Source: Trachythela sp. YZ-2020 (taxonomy: Eukaryota > Cnidaria > Anthozoa > Malacalcyonacea > Clavulariidae). Taken from it: 64,000 nt of DNA. Shown in pieces: positions 1 to 11,204 of this stretch. The translations under genes were made by a program, and so were the position numbers. The stretch spans positions 357,716-421,715 of the forward strand of contig JADLSH010000255.1 in assembly GCA_016169945.1 (NCBI GenBank), given 5' to 3'. Within the stretch, counting starts at the first letter, position 1. Every line of letters begins with the position of its first letter. The notes under the pieces were generated by a model. That model was not told the DNA's origin and made no database searches. It saw only the letters and a program-made list of their open reading frames with translations.

Positions 1-19
1 TAGATGTGAAATAGAGTAA

Positions 20-118
20 GTGATGGTGATGTTTGTGGTTGACAATGGTAGTGATGGTGATTGTGATGGTGATTGTGGTTCTCGATGGTAATAATGGTAA
101 TGATGATGGTGACGGATG
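20..118. repeat. TGGTGA-rich microsatellite
   Basis: Degenerate repeats of GTGATG/TGGTGA units run up to about 40 bases before the first visible ADAM10 exon. This is intronic low-complexity sequence. Confidence 0.7.
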
Positions 119-160
119 TGAATAATCTTAATATATTCTAATTGTAACACTCTACTTTAG

Positions 161-311
161 CTACGGGTGCAGCTATTTGTGGTAACCAGGTGGTTGAAGA
201 TGGTGAGGAATGTGATTGTGGGTTTAAGGAAGATTGCAAAGATGATAAATGCTGTAATGATGCTGATAGCGCAACCAACCGCTGCAAACTCATGCCGAGA
301 GTAGAATGCAG
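161..311 (+). CDS. ADAM10: ADAM10 exon: start of disintegrin-like domain
   Basis: Begins after a CTTTAG acceptor with two bases of a split codon and ends at AG|GTAAGT (phase 2). It encodes the cysteine-dense segment from [16 protein letters not shown] to KLMPRVEC. Confidence 0.93.
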
Positions 312-3300
312 GTAAGTGTATATATATATAGACTGCGATGTTTGTACAATTATGATAAAAACACATATGAATGTAAATATCAATATTGCGTTTTATTTAT
401 TCTTTAGTCCAAGTCAAGGTCTATGCTGTAACAAGACCACTTGTAAATATTTCGACAACTCAACTTTATGTGAGGAAGGAGATTGTGTTGAGAATACTTA
501 CTGCAAGTATCCTTTTGAACACGAGAACGTGTGGGCCATGCGTAAGGGCGTTACCTTTTGCCGCTTAAATTGGCCTTACATTGGCGAACAGTGGCCTAAG
601 TCTGATCTACTGTTCGCCGAATTGAAAAATCTAAAACGAAGCAGTCGAAGCTCTACCAACTTATCGGTTCAAAACTGCAGGCCAAGAAAATATATATTTT
701 TTCCGAAATGTGTTTTGAAAAATGAGACCAAAGCACTATAATAAACGAACTCGAGTGTATGGTATAGCTTCTCAAATGAACCAGTGTTTAAATCAACGCG
801 AAATGGACTTAATTTATGGGACTTTAAAGCATCTATAGGCGGATTTTCAGATTTTGCTCTGGGGGGGTGCCAAAAATTTAGGGGGGGGAGGTGAGCGACA
901 GGGTGCGTAGCGCCGCCGAGCAAGCTGCAGCAGGGGTCTGGGGGCACAGTTGGTAATGGGGGTAAGGGGGCGAAGCCCCCAGAAAATTTTGAGATTTTTG
1001 GTCTTATTTAGTTCAAAATCCTTGTTTTTAGTCTTACTTAGTTCAAAATCTTTATTTCAATCACACTACTGTCATTTATCCCAATGAGCATTTAAATTTT
1101 TTTGGGGGGGTGCAAATTTCTCTAGGTGGGGTGTGAAAACTTTTTGGGGGGGTGCAAAATATTTTTGGGGGGGTGCGCACCCCCCCAGAAAATCCGCCTA
1201 TGCAGTTTAAAGCCTGGTTTTAATGTAGTCGTAGCGGTCCTGAACACATCAAGGTGGTCGATGTAATAGAATGCCGATATTCCTCTGCAATCATTAAAGA
1301 CTGATTTCGGCATAGAGCACGCAGATTACAAGGTATTCGGCTTGTGCAAGTGACGTCACAACTCGAAATTGTATGGCTTCCGGTTTTTTGGAGGGAAAAT
1401 TCCACCATTTTCATTGGATAAATTCAAACCAGTGAACTCTATATATACTGGAACGATAACTGTAGGTAAACATGCCCGTACTTGCCCGAAGCCAAGATGG
1501 CGGCCAATAGAAGCTCGTTACTATGGTGATTGTAGGTATAAATGTGCGTGTTTTTTGCGTGGGCCTGTCACGAAGAGTCGGAGCACTGGAGCGAGTTAAA
1601 ATTTGTTAAATTTTTTTTCCTGTTTTTGCACGAAAATACTCATTTTTAGTGATATATAACCTATATATAAGACAAAAATTAAATGAAAAGCTAACATTGA
1701 TGAAACTTTAGTCCATAAGTTACTCTTTGTTCTTTTCAAATTCCTCACAGAAAGTCCTGAAAAAACAAAAGTTTGCCGATGTTTTTTGGCGCGAACTTGT
1801 TTTTCACTCATCAAATAAGTTGAGATAACTTTGTTATTTATAACAAAATGTTTCGGCCAATTCTCAAATTTACTTATTCTGAAAGACGACTTTCTCTAGT
1901 TTCCCAGAGGCATAAAAAAGCTCGACTTAACAAACAGTACGCTGAAAAATTATATAACTTTCCGATAAAATGATGCAAATTTTTCGTACGGAAAGTCGGA
2001 ATTTAGTGAATTTCCGCGCAGGGGCCTGGATCATACCTACAAGACGAAGCTTCAAAATTCGAGCCGCAGTTATCGTTCCAGTTTATATAGAGTTCACTGA
2101 TTCAAACTAACTAAAATCAAATTCAAGATGGCTGACAATTTTTGACATCAATACGTACGCCAACTTTCCTGAATAACTCGAGTTCTAGACATGCTAAAGC
2201 AACAAACTATACACCAAAATACTCACCGTTGTTCAAGGATTCTAGAGAGGTATAGATTATCTTAGCACTCTCAGTATTTCGCAAGATATAAACGAAAACG
2301 GCACTTCGTGTTTGCCCCCCATAATTGCCGGTTATATAGCATGACGTAATATTCTCGCGTGACTGCACAAGCCGAATATCCAGACTATTTCACATCGTCG
2401 TACACAACTTTATCACGACAGATCGACAGTTACAACTGATTGAACTGAATGGAAAGCAGGCTTATTACCACAACCACAGAGTAGATATATACAGAGGTCT
2501 CACTTCAGGCAAAATGCGTAACCGGCCGCTATTCTGTCTGATGATGACTTTAAAATAGAGTGGAAAATTTACAGTCTCTCAAACTCGTCTTGTTTTATTC
2601 ATATTTTGAATTTCAAAATGACATTATTCTCCGGAATTTGTTTTTTTCTCTTTATTTTCTTACTGTCGTTCCAATTGAAGTGTTCCTCGAATATTGATTC
2701 GATACATTACCTCGCGCTGACCAATTCATTTGTTCAAGTTCCTCGAGATATTCATACACTTCCTGTGAAAGTTGACCAATCACAATCCGTATGTGATTTG
2801 AGTACGAATAAACTGACCAATGAGGAACCTGCATTGCGAAGTAAACAATATTCAAAAATCAAGAATTCGGTTGTTTTCATCATTCATGTAACTGAAATTC
2901 TTCAAATGTGTTTACATTTGTGCTCAGAAAAAACGTTTACTAGTAATTGAAATACATGTATGACTTCTCAAGAAAAATGTCAAAGTGTTGAAGATTTTCT
3001 ATGGTTTAGAAAACTGTTTAGAACCAGAATTGAACAAATATGCAAAGCCGCGTTGCGAGATCAAGGTTTTACTTCAACAAATATAACAAATATTCATTTT
3101 ATTTTTAGAAACTATTAAGCGATCAAACGTGGCGGTTTTCTAATCTATATTTCAAAGGAAAATGTCACTTTCATCTGTTTACAATATATATTTTTTCCCG
3201 TTAACTATTTTAGTACAGTAAAAATAATGTGTATAGACACGTCATTTTATAGTGCATTGAATGTCAGTGGCAAATTTTGGTTTATAGACCAAATAATTTA

Positions 3301-6300
3301 TTGTAAAGGTACGAAGAAATGTTTTTTTCTAAATTTCAAATTTGTTCTCTGTATGAAATTGTAACAAACTTTACTGTAATATAGTAATATTATAAACAAT
3401 ATAGATTATCAAGTACAATTTTATAGTTTTAGAACACAAATATGTATTTATGTACTTGCTTGACATTTTTTATTTATTATCGTATATATTATATATCAGA
3501 ATCGATCCATAAAATAGCGCTACAAAAATAAACACTGTCACTGTTTGTCTATTAAAATCATATACATATTTGTGTTTTAAAACTATAAAATTGTACTATA
3601 ATCTATATTGTTTCTAATAGTATTGCTATATTACGGTGTTAAAAGTTTGTTACAATTTCATACAGAGAACAAATTCGAAAGTTAGAAAAAACTTTTCTTC
3701 ATACCTTTACAATAAATTATTTGGTCTATAAACCAAAATTTGCCACTGACATTCATTGCACTATAAAATGACGTGTCTATACACATTATGTTTACTGTAC
3801 TAAAAGAGTTAACGGGAAAAAATATACAGTATATTGTAAACGGAAGAAAGTGACATTTTCCTTTGAAATATAGATTAGAAAACCGCCACGTTTGATCGCT
3901 TAGTTTCTAAAAATAAAATGAATATTTGTTATATTTGTTGAAGTAAAACCTTGCTCTCGCAACGCGGCTTTGCATATTTATTCAATTCTGGTTCTAAACC
4001 GTTTTCTAAACCATAGAAAATCTTCAACACTTTGACATTTTTCTTGAGAAGCCATACATGTATTTCAATTAAACGTTTTTCTGAGCACAAATGTAAACAC
4101 ATTTGAAGAATTTCAACCGAATTCTTGATTTTTGAATATTGTTTACTTCCTGCAATGCAGGATCAGTTCCTCATTGGTCAGTTGATTCGTATTCAAATCA
4201 CATACGGATTGTGATTGGTCAACTTTCACAGGAAGTGTATGAATATCTTGAGGAACTTGAACAAATGAATTGGTCAGCGCGAGGTAATGTATCGAATCAA
4301 TATTCGAGGAACACTTCAATTGGAACGACAGTAAATTATCGGCCGGCCGCCATGTTCTTAGCCAGTGCGGTAACGAGAGGCATTCACCCCCCCGAACAAG
4401 ATGGCGGCCGATATTTTCGGAAAATAACCGGCATAAGAGACCCTTGTTATTTTCTTTATAACGGTTTACCTTGACTGAAGTTGTGATTAACAACATTAAA
4501 TAGTTAACTCGAATTTTTGCGGTATTTTTTACGTCTAAAAATTCCCTCCATTTTGAATGTTTTCGGGGGGGGGGTTGAGCCTCTCCTTCGCGCACTGGCT
4601 AAGCATCGGTTACGCTCAAAGCATTAGGATTTGATACACAGTCAGATCTCTGTATAGTGTCTACTCTGTGCCACAACGATACGATGCTGATTTCCTTTGT
4701 ATGCCATTAATTATTTATGCATTTTTTGTGAAGACTTTCATCTGTTTTAATATCTCGAACATGTGGTGCCGGTGTGGATAGCGTCTATACAATAAGCTTC
4801 GGGTCTTTAGAATCAATCTACCTGAAAAATACAACAAGAACTTCGATGTTTTGAGCGAACTAACTTCCAGATAAAGGGCCTTCGCTCGAAACGTCGAAGT
4901 TCTTGTTGTCTTTTTCAGATAGGTTGATCCTAAAGACACGAAGCTTATTATTTCATCTGGTTTTTTTCTTCTAATTTTCAACGTTTATTATATATTAGTA
5001 GTAGTATTAATACTATTGTTGGTAGTATTGTTAAACTATATATTCCTTAACACACAAACAAAGCTCTACCAGTGCCAAGTGCCCTGAACCTACTCACAGG
5101 GAAGACAATACAACAGACTGTAACGACGAGCAAGGTGTTTGCCTTGAAGGAGTAAGTAATATTCTTAAATAAAATGTTCTTTTCAATATATATATATTTG
5201 TAATAGAATGTTGGGTAGAACCAGTGAACTCTAAGTAGACTGGAACGATAACTCGGTCGCCATCTTTGAAACAAAATTGAAGGCTGCCATTGAAGGTCCG
5301 AAGCCGAAAATACACCGCCTAAAAAGCGTCGATTTTCTTACACAAAACATCCTCATTGGAGCAAGATTAAATGCTTAAAACAAACAACAATATTTTTGGC
5401 AACCAAATGTGTAGAAATGGTCACTTTTTCGGGCAAATTTACCAAATTCGTCGAGCAAAATGAGGCCCACAAATGTTGTTGTAATATTTTGAGAAAATTT
5501 GGGGGGTTTTTAATCGAAAAACCGTGAAAAATTAGGGGAAATTTGAGCGAAAATTGTGATTCCTCATGTCTCGAAACATAATAGTGTAGCGAAATTTTTA
5601 CAGTATATTTCCGAAAAATTTGGGCCGGGGGGGGGGCTCGTCGTTTTATTTGTTTTTCTTCAGGCAAAATTGGTTCACCCTCCTAATGCAGCTTGTTCCT
5701 TTATAGGAGTGCAAGGGTTCGCGATGTCTGAAATTCGGTAAGAAGGAATGCCAATGCACCGAGACTGATCATCAATGCTTACTCTGTTGCGAAGAAGCAA
5801 ATGGCGTATGTTCGCCGCACAATGAAACTGGAAATTCTGAAATCAAGTTGCAACCCGGTGCACCCTGTAACAATTTCCAGGGGTACTGTGATATTTTGCA
5901 TAAATGCCGGGGAGTTGACTCTGAAGGACCTCTGGAAAGGATAAAAAACTTGCTGTTCGGAGGGGACGCGATTGACAATTTGGTAGACTGGGTCAAAAAA
6001 TACTGGTGGGCGGCCATTTTGATTGGTATAGGATTGATTTTATTTATGGCTGGTGAGTATTGTTCACAGATTTGAAAATATTTATTGTGTTGAACATCAG
6101 ATTTGAGTATTCGCCTCGTGTAGTCACGCGAGAATATAACGTCATGCTAAATATTCCTTTATTTTGGGTGGCATTATCCTGGATTTCATCGAAGTGCCGT
6201 TTTCGCTTATATCTTGCGAAATACGGAGAGTTATATAACAAACAATATATCTTGCTAGAATCCTTGAACAACGAGGAGTATTTTGGTGTATAGTTTGTCG

Positions 6301-6772
6301 TTTTAGCATATTAATGTCAGCCATGTTGGATTTCATCTTAATTTGTTTGAATCAATGGTTTGAAATTGCCACCCAAAATGGCTGGAACCAAACAACTACG
6401 CGTTGTGTCATTTGCAAGGGTTGAATATCTATTGTGTTAAAAATGAAGCCGGAAGCTAGCCATTGTACATATGTCGTATGGGCAGGACTTTCCTTACGAT
6501 AATAGCGGCTTATAGTTCTTTCTTACTGGAAAAGTCAACTTAAAGTTTATTGCCGAGTATATTTAAAAGTGAATTTTCCCGCTATTTTTACAGGATTCAT
6601 CAAGGCATGCAGCGTGGCGACTCCAAGCAGTAACCCGAACAAGCCCAAAGCAAAGACCATGTCCCTTCGTCGTAACCATCGTAGCAACCCTGGCTTTCGT
6701 AATGAGCCCCCACCTGCCTATGATATCGAAATGGCGCCCCAAGGGCGAAATCAAGGACGAAATGCTAGATAA
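161..6772 (+). CDS. ADAM10: ADAM10 metalloprotease, C-terminal part (5 coding exons; 5' end lies left of the window)
   Basis: ADAM10 is a type I membrane sheddase that releases ectodomains of Notch, cadherins and many other proteins at the cell surface. Only the non-catalytic part is here: disintegrin-like domain (motif [15 protein letters not shown]), cysteine-rich region, a transmembrane helix ([17 protein letters not shown]) and a short basic cytoplasmic tail. Exons are 161-311, 408-506, 5064-5151, 5707-6052 and 6594-6772. All phases join without a frame break and all introns are GT-AG. The pieces [18 protein letters not shown] and [14 protein letters not shown] match vertebrate ADAM10 position for position, which separates it from ADAM17 and other ADAMs. 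The HExxH catalytic exon should lie upstream of base 1. The tail contains PPPAY, a PPxY-type WW-domain ligand. The 4.6-kb second intron is packed with inverted-repeat elements. Confidence 0.96.
408..506 (+). CDS. ADAM10: ADAM10 exon: middle of disintegrin-like domain
   Basis: Follows TTCTTTAG. The first base completes the Ser codon split with the previous exon, giving CSPSQGLCC. The donor is AA|GTATCC, slightly off consensus, chosen because phase 2 joins to the next exon as Asn in [12 protein letters not shown], matching the CNGFTALCP region of vertebrate ADAM10. Reading beyond this donor stays open but loses homology. Confidence 0.88.
831..1205. mobile_element. hAT-like MITE with 8-bp target duplication
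   Basis: A 375-bp element bounded by imperfect inverted ends (ATAGGCGGATTTTC and its complement) and flanked by the direct repeat TTTAAAGC at 823-830 and 1206-1213. The inside is G-rich (runs of GGGGGGGTGC) with no ORF. An 8-bp duplication fits hAT-type transposition. It lies in an ADAM10 intron. Confidence 0.8.
1430..2098. mobile_element. Inverted-repeat element with about 33-bp ends
   Basis: The left end CAGTGAACTCTATATATACT and the following GGAACGATAACTG are repeated in inverse orientation at 2066-2098. No ORF. A fragment with the same end occurs at 5219-5256 and another at 19403-19420, so this is a repeat family. Confidence 0.65.
2107..2385 (-). repeat. Interspersed repeat, copy 1 (inverse of 6096-6357)
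   Basis: About 270 bp whose reverse complement recurs at 6096-6357 in the next large ADAM10 intron. Shared blocks include TCACGCGAGAATAT, TATATCTTGCGAAATAC and TAGAATCCTTGAACAACG. No coding potential. Confidence 0.7.
2661..4333. mobile_element. Large foldback (palindromic) element with about 0.8-kb arms
   Basis: Bases 2661 to about 3455 are repeated as a near-perfect reverse complement at about 3550 to 4333, leaving a spacer near 3455-3550. The outer boundary is ACTGTCGTTCCAATTGAAG and its complement. Open frames in both arms are mirror images of each other and are not genes. A weaker outer inverted pair (2459-2505 with 4640-4683) suggests nesting in an older inverted element. It sits in the 4.6-kb ADAM10 intron. 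Confidence 0.85.
4793..4947. repeat. Hairpin repeat of the GAAGGGCCTTCG family
   Basis: Inverted arms AAGCTTCGGGTCTTTAG / CTAAAGACACGAAGCTT surround copies of TACCTGAAAAATACAACAAG and its complement. The same cassette occurs at 13709-13867 and as single arms near 13290, 32180 and 43860. Confidence 0.7.
5064..5151 (+). CDS. ADAM10: ADAM10 exon: disintegrin/cysteine-rich junction
   Basis: A small 88-bp exon encoding [19 protein letters not shown] and the QGVCLEG piece. It has an AAAG acceptor and a GTAAGT donor in phase 0. It has an N-glycosylation sequon (NTT). Confidence 0.88.
5707..6052 (+). CDS. ADAM10: ADAM10 exon: cysteine-rich region and transmembrane helix
   Basis: Starts after CTTTATAG with [17 protein letters not shown] and continues through the LLCCEEANG and [13 protein letters not shown] motifs, a linker with two tryptophans, and the hydrophobic span [10 protein letters not shown]. 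It ends at G|GTGAGT (phase 1). Confidence 0.94.
6096..6357 (+). repeat. Interspersed repeat, copy 2 (inverse of 2107-2385)
   Basis: Lies in the last ADAM10 intron, starting 44 bases after the donor at 6053. See the copy at 2107-2385 for the shared blocks. Confidence 0.7.
6594..6772 (+). CDS. ADAM10: ADAM10 terminal exon: cytoplasmic tail and stop
   Basis: Follows TTTTTACAG. The first residues, [15 protein letters not shown], match the juxtamembrane tail of vertebrate ADAM10. The tail is rich in Arg and Asn and has PPPAYD, a PPxY motif of the kind bound by Nedd4-type ligases. Vertebrate ADAM10 instead has proline-rich SH3 ligands. The stop TAA is at 6770-6772. Confidence 0.94.
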
Positions 6773-6929
6773 ACACTTTGATTTTGAGTTTTGTACAAAA
6801 CTGGACTGCTGATTGACTTTGTTTACAAATTCGCAAGTCGCATCCTCTGATCGCAACTTTATGAGACCGTTCATTAAGACATTATTTATGCCTGGAGTTT
6901 GTACCGAAACGAAATTGGTTGGTGACATA
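6773..6929 (+). other. ADAM10: Proximal ADAM10 3' UTR
   Basis: About 160 bases between the ADAM10 stop and the first downstream transposon. No polyadenylation signal (AATAAA) is visible here; the first ones lie inside transposon sequence near 7327 and 8033. Confidence 0.45.
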
Positions 6930-8030
6930 CGGTTTTAAGGTTACATCACATGTTATTATACACGCAAGCTCTGGATATGAGGTATTCATCAATCTGATTG
7001 GTTCTCTACTAGCAGGATATTAGCTCATATCCTGCTAGTAGAGAAAAGTAGAAAAATGGCTGGCAGATTTGGACAGTTAAATGAAGAGGAAATTAACGTT
7101 TCACTTGAAAAAAGTACGCCAAAATGCACTCAAAAAGCGACAAAGTTTGGAATGAAAGTATTTGACCGTAGGTTAAAGACTGAGTTTTAAAAACTGACGC
7201 TTTAAATTTCATATTTACTACAAAACAGCGACGTAAACTTTCGCCAATAGATACAATTTTGTCTTTTAATTTAAAAATTAAATCTTAGCGTTTCTTTGGT
7301 TCTATTTCCAGAGCTTGTGTATATAATAAAACAGTTATTCTACTCACTCTCGTCGTGTATGACTGATAGCCGACTCGGCGCTATCAGCGCATATACGACT
7401 GCGTTATGGTATAGATTGGATATTGCGCAACGAATTTTTGGTGTAGTTTTACTAAATTTTCAGTGAAAAAAGCCAGAAATATGCTGATTTCGAAAAACTT
7501 TGTTTAATGGGTGTTGAGGTAAAACCTTTCAAGTTTTGTCTGACTAAACAAAGCATATGTACTCCATAAAAACGAAGAAATAAGTGTACAGTTTACTCCA
7601 AAGTTTGTCTAGATATCGCAATTTGAATCTTCATTAGTAAAGTAAATCTTCATATGCCGTGTTGTTTTACGGCTTCGTTAACTATCATGACAAGATCAAT
7701 TAAGATCACTATAAAAAATGAACCATTAAAGAAGGGAAAGTTTCCGCCCACGTTTTTTTACTTTACTTGTGAAGATTCAAATTGCGATATCTAGACAAAA
7801 TTTGGGGTAAACTGTACGCTTATTTATTTTTTTATGGAGTACCTATATTTTTATTCAGTCAGACAAGACTTGAAAGGTTTTACCTGAACACCCATCAAAC
7901 GAACTTTTTCGAAATCAGCATTTTTCTGGCTACACCTAAAATTCGCTGCGCAATGTCCAATCTATCATTCTATCATAACGCACGTATATCATGTGATGTA
8001 ACCTTAATGTTAGTGCATGCATGAATATTT
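6930..8030. mobile_element. Foldback element interrupted by a younger MITE
   Basis: The left arm (AAGGTTACATCACATG at 6936-6951, resuming at about 7385-7655) is mirrored by the right arm at about 7755-8028, including GATTCAAATTGCGATATC and GTAACCTTA. The left arm is split by foreign sequence from about 6953 to 7384, while the right arm is intact. Confidence 0.75.
6953..7334. mobile_element. MITE nested in the foldback left arm
   Basis: Ends TTATTATACACGCAAGCTCT and its complement (7313-7333) form an inverted pair. A perfect internal hairpin, TCTACTAGCAGGATAT, lies near 7013-7046. The terminal repeat carries AATAAA at 7327-7332. Confidence 0.65.
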
Positions 8031-8314
8031 GATAATAAAAGTGATTTTCAGCTTATCTTCGTAACCATCTCCAGCTATTATAATGAACGGTCCCTAAATT
8101 GTATTCGTCACCAAATTTGTCATGAAATTTGTAGCTATTGACTATTGTGATGATGCTGGTTGGCATACTTGATTTGTTTTATTCTATAAATTTGAAGTTC
8201 AGCAGCAGTTCAGTTTGTGTAATAGTTGCTATCCATTGTAGACTATAGTCTATAGATTTTGTTAAGATCAACAGACAATCATTTAACAAATGTAAAAAGT
8301 TAGTATATAGTTAG

Positions 8315-8857
8315 GGAAGCCTCACATGTCGATTTCGACCACGAGAAAAGTCATTTGGACGTTTCTCTGAAGACCTCCCACCCCCCGTTAGAAACGTCAC
8401 AAATATTATTCGACATTGTAACTGCAAAATTACTGTAAAATCCTAACGTCGTCAAAGAATATTTCCTACGAGTATTATATTACATAGTATAAATGACAAA
8501 CAAAACCGGAAGTCGGAAGGTTCTAGTATTTTGACTGTAAAATTGTTTGAGGTTTTGTAGTTTGTACATAATTATTTCTCCCGAAAATTTTGTGCTTGTT
8601 CACTTATGATCAAGTATCAGACATTAGAAGATTTTGAAAATATATACAAACATAATATAATGCAACCAAGTTGTTATTTTCTTAAAATATATACTCTGCT
8701 AATAGAGTAGCAAATGGCGATGATTCCGAAATTTCAAGTTTTCGGAAAAACTCGATTATTTCCACGACATTTCACAGAGAAACGTCACAGCCGCCACCCC
8801 TCTTACCCCACGTCCATATGATGTTTCTCATGGGCGAAATCGATATGTGAGGCTTCC
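8315..8857. mobile_element. MITE with GGAAGCCTCACAT ends
   Basis: GGAAGCCTCACATGTCGATT at the left matches the complement of the right end, with further matches (GAGAAA, GGACGT) inwards. About 540 bp, no ORF. Confidence 0.7.
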
Positions 8858-10036
8858 TTTTAAAGCAGTACATGCACTAATATAATTCTTATGATTTTTT
8901 TAAGATTTTTATCTTTATTGACACGTTTTCTAATTACATTTGTACAAGTCCAAAACTATGATGAGTGCATGCTATTTACTGTCTTTGATCAAACTAACTA
9001 GTGAGGAGTGGATGTATTCCAAATTTCCAAATACAAGTGGATTTCAGATGGTGGTCAACGGACAATTATCAGACTAAGAAAATAATGTTAATTCTCTTCA
9101 TTACGTGTTGTGGTCTTGTATATTTTGAAATTGACCACCATCTGCTGCACATTACGCTTATACTGACGCCCATCAGTTGGTGAAAGTAGTTTTGAAAGTT
9201 ACTTCGTGTTACTTGGTGCGAGATTTATAGCACTGCACTCACCGTCAATTCCTCATAAATTATAAACAATCATCTTACACATTCTACTTGTAATGGAAAA
9301 TGTATTAATTATTAATTTATGTAAAGAATTGTTACTACAAATCATTTAACAGTGTATATCATAGCCATTGACGTCGGGAGACGGCGTTCTATAGACCATC
9401 TATATGGGCCCATTTAAAGGAGAGGTGAATGACTAGATAGTAGGGACAAATCACTTTGGACTTTTGAAGGATCAGGACTTATTTTGAAGTATACGACACC
9501 CAAGCGGTGTTTCTTTCGAAAGTCTGGAAATTTTAATTATAGTCGGAATCTTGTCTTGGAACTGTTTTGGACTTTTTGTAGGAAATAAAACAATCTAGCT
9601 TATCTTGCTATTTTCAATGCTCTGGTGAGGTAAAACAGCACTGAAAATGCAGTAATATATACCTTTTAATTATAATCCCAGTACCCGATAAAAATCTTAC
9701 AAAAAAATTCCAGAGCAGAGCAGTTGTCAGGATCCGTATTTTCCTTCAGGATAAATTTACAAAATTAAATTAAAATCACGTATTTAAAAAACAGTAGTAC
9801 GGATTTCGTCGGATTTTGGTACAAATATTTCCGTAATTTCTTCAGAAGTAGCCAAAAACTGGTATGGTGCCTTCATAACTATAATTTGAATCATTGAGGC
9901 GCGAATTACAAAGCGTTGAGCCTCGCCTGTATAAGGTCCTTATTCATGGGAACTCCTTGTAGGCTTTTGCGTGCAGCATCATGATTCGATACTTCTAGCA
10001 CATTCCAGAAATCGATCCGGTCAAATCTAGTCGATC
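8858..10036. other. Intergenic stretch without recognisable gene
   Basis: I see no conserved coding sequence, RNA gene or clear transposon end here, only a short inverted pair (GATGGTGGTCAA near 9047 with TTGACCACCATC near 9131). Confidence 0.5.
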
Positions 10037-10810
10037 TGCATGACCCCTACCTCCTCCTCAGGCCCTTTTTCCCGCGGGCGGGTGATATTTTGCATCAGGG
10101 GAAAGAGTGACGAAGGGCCTGCCATATAATGGTCGAAAATCAGGCATAAATGTCGACAATCGGGAATCCAAAAAAATCTGCCTGAAATATTGCCCATCGC
10201 AGCGTAAAACGATATATTTTCGTGTTTTCCATCTTAGATGGATATATTTTAAAAGTTATTGCTGAAATATGATCCATATTAATCGAAATATGAAACGTTG
10301 AATCAAAGTGTTTTTGTCCTCAGTCTCGATGGGCGACAACACCGAAAAATGCACTCAAAATGCGAAGGGTTCAATTGACTTCAGTGCTAGTGATGTCGAC
10401 ATCATTAATGTGTCATTCAGTATGTAGTATGAGTATGTATTTGACTACGAATATGTATAACTTGAAAGGAAAATTATATGCAAAATAATAACAAATATGT
10501 ATAACAAATCTAAAAGTATATATGCTCATTTATTTTTGCCATCAGTAGCGTGACAGTTAGGGCAAAGTACTTTCCCACCTTCCTTAACCTTTTGTAAGAG
10601 CCTACGTTCATAAGAATCATTAACAAACTCTTTCTCCGGACGATTATAGTCAAATAAGTGGGAATAGCTTCTGCCATCTTGAGAACATTAGTCAGCAGGC
10701 GCTTCTCTTCGCCTTACCCGCATTTTTTATGCCGCCCGTGCGTCCCTTCCCTAATTTTCCAAGCCCGCTCCAATTAATAAAGCGCCTGTGGAGGAGGTAG
10801 GCATGACCCC
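10037..10810. mobile_element. Inverted-repeat element with CCTACCTCCTCC ends
   Basis: CATGACCCCTACCTCCTCCT near 10037 is mirrored by GGAGGAGGTAGGCATG near 10790-10806. It encloses the small coding-like piece at 10526-10687, so that piece may be transposon-encoded. Confidence 0.5.
10526..10687 (-). pseudogene. Small coding-like fragment, unrecognised
   Basis: An open frame of about 53 codons running into TGA. It reads with protein-like composition (RPEKEFVNDSYERRLLQKV, then a CPNC knuckle followed by HATDGKNK). There is no initiator Met in frame, and TAA stands directly before it. It could be the last exon of a transposon gene or a decayed domain. I do not recognise the family. Confidence 0.3.
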
Positions 10811-10962
10811 GAAAGTGACCTTTGCATGCAAAATTTTGATTACGTCATTGTAGGTATTTTCCTTTACACATTTTTTTACTCTATGACGTCCTAACGTCAC
10901 AAAGTGCTCAGACCACTTCAAGAACTGTATTTAACTTCATTAAACGTTCAGTAAATCACGTC

Positions 10963-11016
10963 TTTGTTTGTTTGTTTGTTTGTTTGTTTGTTTGTTTGTT
11001 TGTTTGTTTGTTTGTG
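10963..11016. repeat. (GTTT)n microsatellite
   Basis: Thirteen or so uninterrupted TTTG units. Confidence 0.95.
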
Positions 11017-11204
11017 TGTGAGCATTCATCAAAGCTACTCATTTCATTGGTGTCTGAAACGTCGGCGAGGGAAGGCCTATTCTTTCGTCCTGACGAAGAT
11101 CTATTCTTCTATGACATGAAGAATATTACCTATATTCTAAAATCTATACAATATTTTATGTTATTATATAAAGTATAGTGCTTTATAGAGATTTCGAGCA
11201 CTGA

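Noticed and set aside
2606..2950. Possible secreted small protein with a hydrophobic N-terminus
   Set aside because: The hydrophobic start lies just outside the foldback and the rest is the palindrome arm; the mirror copy is not a gene.
2606..4595. Mirror-image open frames of 67-150 codons on both strands ([16 protein letters not shown] and its reverse readings)
   Set aside because: Both come from the two arms of one palindrome; no family match and no codon-like difference between the arms.
10972..11178. Frame beginning with repeated CLFV
   Set aside because: Produced by the (GTTT)n microsatellite.
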